Assembly (NCBI GenBank): GCA_963971305.1
Contig: OZ020305.1
Location: forward strand, 7,349,001-7,413,000
Reading direction: 5' to 3'
DNA length: 64,000 nucleotides
DNA from: Arcuatula senhousia
Lineage: Eukaryota; Mollusca; Bivalvia; Mytilida; Mytilidae
The first letter of the stretch is position 1, and every line of letters begins with the position of its first letter. A program made the translations under genes and the position numbers. Of this stretch, positions 53,601 to 62,600 are shown piece after piece. Under the pieces are notes generated by a model that did no database searches, was not told the origin of the DNA, and was given only the letters and a program-made list of their open reading frames with translations.

Positions 53601-56600
53601 TGTGCTTAAGGCATGCATTGCTATATTCAATAAATATCAAATAGTTTTTAACATTTTTGGCCACTGATCTCTTTTTTTTGGAATTTTGTTAAACTCAAGA
53701 AAATAATTATAGGTCTCTCAAAGTCTAAACAAACTAACTTTCATTCAATAATAATACTTAACTTTGATCATCTCTTACACATACAGCATTTTCCTCACTA
53801 TTTATATAATTTCATCTTTTACCAGGTGCTAGATATGAGAGTGACTGTAAACCTTGTGCTGGCGGATACTATTGTGACAAGCTAGCAGCTGTAGACTTTG
53901 ATCCAAGTCTTAACAATACTGGAGTTGGTCTCTGTTCAGCTGGATTCTACTGTAAATCAGGTATATAGACTATTTTACAATTACTGTGGAATTATTTATT
54001 TTTGTGGATATCAAATTTCCCTAAAAGACATTTGGGTGGACTTTTGATTTCATGGTTTGCACATGCTGTCAAAAACGATCAGTGTAATATAATACCTTAT
54101 TGGATTCTATTTTTGTGGTTGACTGTCATCCCCTAAAACCATGAAATTTGGTAAGGCCCTAGATTCTCATCCAAATTTCTTAAAAATATGGGGTGGGTGG
54201 GCAAATTTTATTTTTTATTTATTATCCATTTTGATAAAATATACTGTCATTTAGGAGGAAATTGAACAAAACTGTACATATTTTGCCAAAATTCAAAATA
54301 ATTTTTTTTGAAGGGGCTGAAAAAATTGGGCGGGAGAGGATGAGAATCTAGGATATTTTTTTATTGGCCTAACCCACAAATACTAATGAAACTTAAGTGT
54401 CAAAAGATGTGGGACATTTCAAAAATTAACTTCTTACACATTGACAAATATTCAAATATGTGTCTTCTGTTACAACTAGATGAATCTGATTTGTCTGATT
54501 ACAGGTGTAAATGTCAGTAATCCAACAGATGGCACCACAAGTGGTCTGGGTGGCCCATGCCCTGCTGGGTCATACTGCTTGCAGGGTACAGAAGACCCCA
54601 CCCCCTGTCCTAACACTACCTACAGGGACACCACAGGAGCGGCATCTCTAGCAGACTGTATACCATGTAAACTAGGTCAATACTGTGGCAGTGAGAACCT
54701 GACTGATGCCACTGGGCCTTGTCAGAGAGGCTTCTATTGTTACAGAGGAAATAATGTACCAGATCCTACAGGTAAAATAATAAAACATTTCCTTCTCTGA
54801 TTGATGAACTACCTACTTTTGCTTATTCTGAAATAAGATGATTTAAAGATTTATATCTCATTCAGTATCCCATGAGTCTACTTTTGATTTCCTATTTGTA
54901 TCTATAGGAGTGTTTAGAATACCATATAAGTTGTTTTTTCCGTGGGTATCTAATTTTCGCTTTTTATGCAGTAGTTTACATCTCAAGAAAATAAAAACCT
55001 GCAAAAATAATATATCGTAAATAGTATATGTACAGTGTATAGTCATGTACAAGTAATCGCTAAAATTGAGTTCCGCGAAAAAAAGATCTTCTATTTTTTT
55101 TTTAGAAATTCCCGAAATTTAGCTCCCGCAAAAAAACCCAACTTATGCAGTATACTTGCAATCTGCAGAAAGATTTACATAAGCTAATAACTTCTTTCCA
55201 TATTTTACACATAAAATCAGCCATTATTATTATTATCAAGAAAGTTTAAAATTTTAAAGACCTTTGTGCCAATCAAAAAGTGGAGTATTTTGTTAAAGCA
55301 ATTGGATAGATTTAACATTTGCTGTTCTATTTGACAGGTGATGAACCAGCTATTGGAGGACCATGCCCTGTCAGTCACTACTGTCCTGAGGGCACCTCCT
55401 CACCCCTTGCCTGCCCTGCTGGGACGTACAATAACATCACAGGGCAGTGGGACTGTGCCGAATGCCCAGCGGGCTACTTCTGTAATGAGAATACCACGAC
55501 CTATGAAGACTTCCCATGCCCAGTGGGACACTACTGTCCCAACGGCACCAAATACCATGACAAGTATCCATGTCCTGTAGGCACTTTCAGAGCCAATCAA
55601 CAGGGGCAGGATGTATCAGAATGTACACAATGTACAGCTGGGACGTATTGTGGAACAGAAGGTCTGGCTGCACCTACAGCTCAGTGTGATGCAGGTATGT
55701 AAAATAAGATAGATAAATTCAGCTTTATAATAGATGTAATTGTCTGTAATAAATGGAATATTTCAATGAGTGGAACGGCATCATGCATTACCCAAAATCA
55801 GGTAATTGCCTTAACATAGTTTTGTTAAATAATGTGTACTAATTTAGCCCCACATCTATTTATATACATTGCTTAAGATGTTTGTACAGAAGTATATTTA
55901 CTTTGACTTCTTTACAATTTTACATACCTTTAGTTACCATCTCTTCGAAACTTCATATTTTTTTTTAGTTATACCTTCTAATTTCTGTCAAAATATTTAG
56001 CATTTGTTGATACATGTACTTATATAATATGTATTTTTCAGGTTATTTCTGCGTGATTGGGGCGTGGTCAGCCACTCCCACTGACTATAACAACTTTACC
56101 CATGGGGACTGTCTATGCCCCAGCAATTCCACAGGAGGCATGTGTCAACCAGGATACTATTGTCCCCAGGGGTCACATGAACCCACCCTTTGTGAGGAGG
56201 GGTCATTCTGTGCCGCACCAGGTATGTATAAAGGAATGTTACAGTCTTACATGATAAAGATAAGTTGTAGAATGAATGTACATGTATATAAGTTATCTAT
56301 TTTGCCTAGGTTATACTTTAATTGAAAATTTAAACTAAAAAGTATTAGTCTGACAAATATGTGTAAAATAATGAACATTTTAAATTACAACTGGAAAGCT
56401 GTTTTGCTAACAAACATTATTTATGAGCGCTTTCACAAATTTTTAAAGAATGTCCTTCTATCTGTATGTAAGTCCATATGAATGTCCAGCAAGATTTTCA
56501 CAGAAACCATTTAAAATATAATTTGAATTTTGCAGAGTGCTTCAATCTATGTATCCTAAGTGACTGTCATGCCTGTTGCACTTCTACTTCTTTTTGGGGG

Positions 56601-59600
56601 GAAGGTCCAGATGAAAATTTATGTAAAAATTTCTGTCAAGTTTTTCTCAGAAATTGAATATGAGAATGATACAAAACATGGTAGGATGGTTCAATATGAC
56701 CAACTGTAAGTCCCAAGAAGGATTCATACCTGTTGTACTTCTACTTCCTGGGTGGGGCCAGTGGAAAGATTCCTTCTTTTTTTGTTAATGTGTTAAATTT
56801 TCAGTTATTTTAGGGTTAAATATTGTTTTTGAATGGTTTGTAATGTTTTCCAGGTTTGGGAGCAGTGACAGGCAGTTGTAAAGCAGGTTATTATTGTGCT
56901 AGAGGTAGTGACAGAGAGGACCCTACAGACAGTGTGACAGGAGACATCTGCCCCGCTGGTAGATACTGTGGTATGTACATACTACATGACAAGCCTAAGT
57001 CCTTATCTTTTTATCTTTTGTCCCATGCTGCAAGGTAGAGAATGGGCTACATTGAAATACCAGAAGTCTGTGATTTTGTGTGTTCAATCACATTCATGTA
57101 AGGCATCAAACACTATCAGTCCTTTAATTCTCAACACACTGAAAAATTAATGAATGTTTGTATACCCAAAATATTTTTTGATAAATTTTTAATTTGTACA
57201 GATTGACTTTTGAAGAAGCTATGCCTCTTTGACCATGAAAATCAAGTATGGGGAACGAGTCTAGATCCACTGATCATTTCTTTTACACATAATATTTGTT
57301 AAAACTGTTTTTAATTGATTTGGTTTATGTAACATGCTTTTCTTAAAATATTTTAAAAATATGAAGAAAGTTATCTTAGACTACAATTTAGCCATGAACA
57401 GTATTGCCAAGATAATTGTCTTTATTATATATTGCATATTCCATTATTGGTAGTAAAATAGAAAACAATTCCTCTTATCCTTGTAGGAATTGGAACAACA
57501 AGCAACCAAGCCAAATGTCCAATAGGGAAGTACTCTAACAAGACGGGCAATACTCTGGTAACAGACTGTACAGACTGTACACAGGGGTATTATTGTGAGA
57601 CGGAGGGATTGACCGAGCCAACAGGACCTTGTGCTGAAGGTATGTTAACATAAAACTGTACATTAACAGAGCTAACAGGACCTTGTGCTGAAGGTAATGC
57701 ACTTCATGTAGATAATATGGAAAGTGATATCTGAAAAGAAGAGTAGAAAAGAAAAATGATTCAAGATGTAAACAGACCATCTTAAGAAAATATCGTACAT
57801 TATTGACTAACATAAAAATATTTGTCTAAATATGATGAAAACAGCCTATACTATATAAACACAGCTTCTCCTCAGTCCAATATGGCTAGCCTTGGACCAA
57901 TAACTCAGCCAATATGGAAAACTTTACGCAATAATACTATAATAACACACTTTTTAACACATATTTTATCGTTTAGGTATATGTTTTAACTTTTACATGA
58001 GATTTTACAATAAACAAGAGAAGTGATAATTCCCATTGATGAATTCTATGCATCATCCCATTTCAGGATACTATTGTCCGACTGGCCAGAGCATACAGAA
58101 TCCACCAGCCTACATCTGCCCCACCGGGCACTACTGTCCACAGGGCAGCCATGCTGAGATAGACTGCCCATCAGGAACATACCAGGACCAAACTGGCCAA
58201 GGAACATGTAAAGAATGTGTTGCAGGTAAGTTATAGGGAGCTTATGTCACTAAAAACATAAGATCTCTGCCTTTTGATTTTGTATATATCATTTTGTTGG
58301 AAAAAATGAAGGAGTTTTATTATAGGATAATTCAAATATTGTGAGTTCAGGAAGGCAAAGACAAAATTAGTAAACAAGACAAATATAAAAAGAAACATAC
58401 GTCATTACAAAATTGAACTTTAAAAGCGACATCCCCTGCATGCTGATTTGATATTATCATGCAAAAGGATATTAATTATACTTTTCTGTATAAGAATATT
58501 TGAGACCTTGCCTATCAATGCATATTTACATCATGATTTTTATCCATTTTAGGATTTTACTGTGACATTGTCAACACTCCAGTTACCACATACACCTCTT
58601 ATCCTTGTCCTAAGGGTTACTTCTGTCCCAACGGCACACAGACGAGTAACCAATATCCATGTCCTGCTGGTACCTACAACCCATACTTCCAGCAGGAATC
58701 AGAGGACCAGTGTACAACATGTGACACAGGCAAATATTGCGATACTCCAGGACGACAGACTGTTACAGGTAGGGTCAGAATTAAAAGCTTCTGAGCTTAA
58801 CATTCTAAGCATTTTTTATTGGCATCCAGGAGCCAAAATCTGCTCTAGTTGCTGTAGCCAAATTAATTGCTCTTGATGACAATTCAAGTTGAAAATAGTT
58901 TTCACATCTTTGTACGGATTGGTGTAAAAAAAATCTTGTGCCATGAATCACAAAACTATTATTGCTTCAATTATAATACAAAATGTACTTCTAACATTTT
59001 AGTAAAACCCAATATCAAGGTGAGTGTTTGTTACATGGTTTAAAATATATACCTAGAATTTCCCATATTGGCTATGGAATCAATACAGTGAAGATGTGTA
59101 AATATTGTTATAAATTGTACCAGAGATTTAATTTAATCACCTTTTTTAATGAAATTTAATTGCAGGTGACTGTGATGCGGGATATTTCTGTAAGAATGGC
59201 TCAGCATCAGCCACACCCATCGATGGCATCACCGGGGAACGCTGTCCTGAGGGCCACTATTGTTTGGCAGGGACCACTGACCCAACACCCTGTGCCCTGG
59301 GGACCTGGTCTAACAGCACGGGCCTAGCCACACAGGCAGAGTGTCAGAGTTGTACTGGAGGTTTCTACTGTAATGTCCTAGGAATTAATCAACCATCAGG
59401 ACCATGTAATGCTAGGTAAGAAAATTTGTATTGAAACATGTTTTAATTATACTGATCACCATTGAAGGAGATTGGATTAGACAGACCAGACAGGTTTTTG
59501 AATATAAACATTAAGTTTATTTAAAAAAAAAAGAGCACAATAGGCAGTGGCTAAATCACATGATTCTTGACTCTATAATTTTCCTAATTGCAAATGACTT

Positions 59601-62600
59601 TAAAACACAAAACATTCCATATTTATTTAATCATTTAATTGAAAAAAAGGAAAACACCTGGTAATTTATTAACATTTTAATATACTTTCTGCAAATAATA
59701 TACCAAGTGTTACTGTCTTGTATTGTTCATATTTTAGCTATTACTGTTCTGGAGGTGCATCAACACCTGCACCTAATGATGGAGGAGTAACAGGGGCACC
59801 ATGTACAGCAGGTCATTACTGTCCCGAGGGTACTGCCGTCCCCATCCCGTGTGCTGATGGAACATACATGACAAACACTGGAGCATCTGAATGCTGGAAT
59901 TGTACACCAGGCCATTATTGCATTACTGGACTTACCCCAGAAGATTGCCCTGCTGGGTTCTACTGCCCAGAAGGCACTGGTCAGGTATGGCAGCCCTGTC
60001 CTGCAGGCACGTTCAGTGCATCCACTGGGCTATCAGACGTGACTGAATGTACAAACTGCACTGGTGGCTACTTTTGTGATGTGACAAATGCCACTGCTGT
60101 CACAGGTGAATGTAATGCTGGTTATTACTGCACATCTGGATCTGACATGCAGTCCCCTGACACAGGAAATACGGGCGTGGCTGGTCCATGCCCCACAGGA
60201 CATTATTGTATACAAAAAACTGTGACACCAACACCCTGCCCAGTTGGAACATTTAGTGACCAGACTAAACTTATACAACAGAACCAATGCCAACAATGTT
60301 CATATGGGAAGTATTGTGAAACCACTGGCTTGACTGAACCCACTGGTGAATGCCATGCTGGTTTCTACTGCCTCCTAGGGGCTCAGTCACCTAACAACCC
60401 AGTGGTAGACTCAACAGGTGGACCCTGCCCAATTGGAAACTATTGTCCTAATGGCACATCTTATCCTCTGGGATGCCCCGCTGGAACATACAACCCTCTG
60501 ACAGGTCAGTCTGTCTGTCAACCATGTGACGCTGGCTTCTTCTGCCCTGAGAACTCTACATCTACTGTAGGAAATGACTGCCCAGTAGGTCATTATTGCC
60601 CAGAAGGTACAGCTTTCTCAACTCAGTACCCATGTGACAAAGGATACTACAATCCAGCAACAGGAAAACAAAGTGAAAGTGATTGTCTCCCCTGTAACCC
60701 TGGGAAATATTGTGACTCACCAGGATTACCTGCCCCTACTGCTGATTGTGATGCAGGCTGGTACTGCACTAGAGGGGCGTGGTCAAGTCAACCCACAGAG
60801 ATCGGAAACTACTCAGCACCTGATTGTTTCTGCCCAGCCAATCAGACGGGTGGACAATGTCCTATTGGTCATTTCTGTCCCACAGGGTCAAATGCACCTA
60901 CAGAATGTACTGGAGGTAAATTTATTATTGTGTTTGTTTAACAGAAAAGACTAATAATGTTGTATTCATAACTTGAGTTGTATATTTCTTTAAGATTTAC
61001 TACTTCATGAAATATACGAAAAATAAAAAAATTCAGATTAAACATTTTTAATGTGTTTTTTATATTGAAACATGATTTAATATTTTTCAATTGAAAAAAA
61101 TAGAAGTCTGTGAAAAGATTCATAAGACTTGCTTAATGACTTACTGCTATTCATTTGTCTTTTGTATACAGGAAGTTATTGTGGCTTTGTTGGTCTCTCA
61201 AATGTGACGGCTCCATGTGATGCTGGTTTCTATTGTACACTGGCTGCCACCCGGCCTGATCCACAGAATGATGCCACTGGTGGAGACTGCCCACCTGGGC
61301 ACTATTGTCCACAGGGCACCGCAGTACCTGAGGCCTGTCCGCCAGGCTATTTTACAAATGCCACAGGCAATACAGACTTCAGTGGCTGTAAACTTTGTAC
61401 TGAAGGTTTGTGGCATTTTGAATAATTAAGATTATTAATTGTGTTAATTTTTTTAGAACTTGTTCAATATAAAAGTGTCATGATAATTCTAGAGGAGAGG
61501 ATTTTAATTATCATTTCTCATACAAAATTTAAAGAGCCCTTTCCCTTAAATTCAAAATTTTAAAATACAATTAGATGCCAAATGTTTTCTTATCATCTGT
61601 CATTTTATCCCTATTGTTTTTTTACAACAACAATAACAACAAAAAAAAAAACCAAAAAAACTATGTCATCTTAAAAGTGCCATAAACTTTTTTGACAAAC
61701 TCCTAAATACTTGCTTTTTGTTGGCTCTATAGTCAAATATCTTTATATAAGCATGTCTTAATTACATTATGATATTTCAATCTCCAGGTTACTATTGTGA
61801 GAGTTCTGGATTGAGCCAACCCACAGCTCAGTGCTCTGCGGGCTACTACTGTCCAGAAGGTCAGAACGTCAGTTCCCCAGCAGCCTATGTCTGTACCCCT
61901 GGTCACTATTGCCCTGTGGGTAGTGCTGTACTAACATCATGTGCTTCTGGAACATATCAGGATGAATTTGGAAAGGTCAGTTATGATACAATAAAAACAA
62001 AAAAATTAGGGAAATGCATTACCATTGTATTCTTTTGTGAGTCTTTTTGAGGCAATTGTTAATTATCACCCCGCATGATAAAAATATAAAATAAACACAA
62101 AAAAGTAAAAAACAGGCATTGATGCCAATAAAATATGATTTAAAATTATCTTAATCAAGAATAAAACTTCAGTGGATTTACGCATTAATGGATCTATTAT
62201 GAAATGGGGTTTAGATAAGACAATACAAATAAATGAAAGCCTGGAATTCAATCATTAATTATGATAAGTATTGGTATTGCTCTGAATTTCTTGAAGATTT
62301 TAAAATATATTATTTAATGTTTATCTATTTGTTCAAATGTAGGCAACATGTAAGACTTGTCCTGAAGGCTATTACTGTGATGGAACTATGCAGAATGACA
62401 CCTTCTGTTCCCACGGGGTCCAGAACCCCGCCCCCTGTCAACCAGGGTACTACTGTCCATCAGGGACCAAGTTATCCACAGAGTTTGGTTGTCCAAACGG
62501 AACATTCAGTGACCAATATTACCTCAAGGCTTCCTCGGAATGTACTCCGTGTTCAGGAGGAATGTACTGTGAAACAAGTGGACTCTCAGCTCCTACAGCT

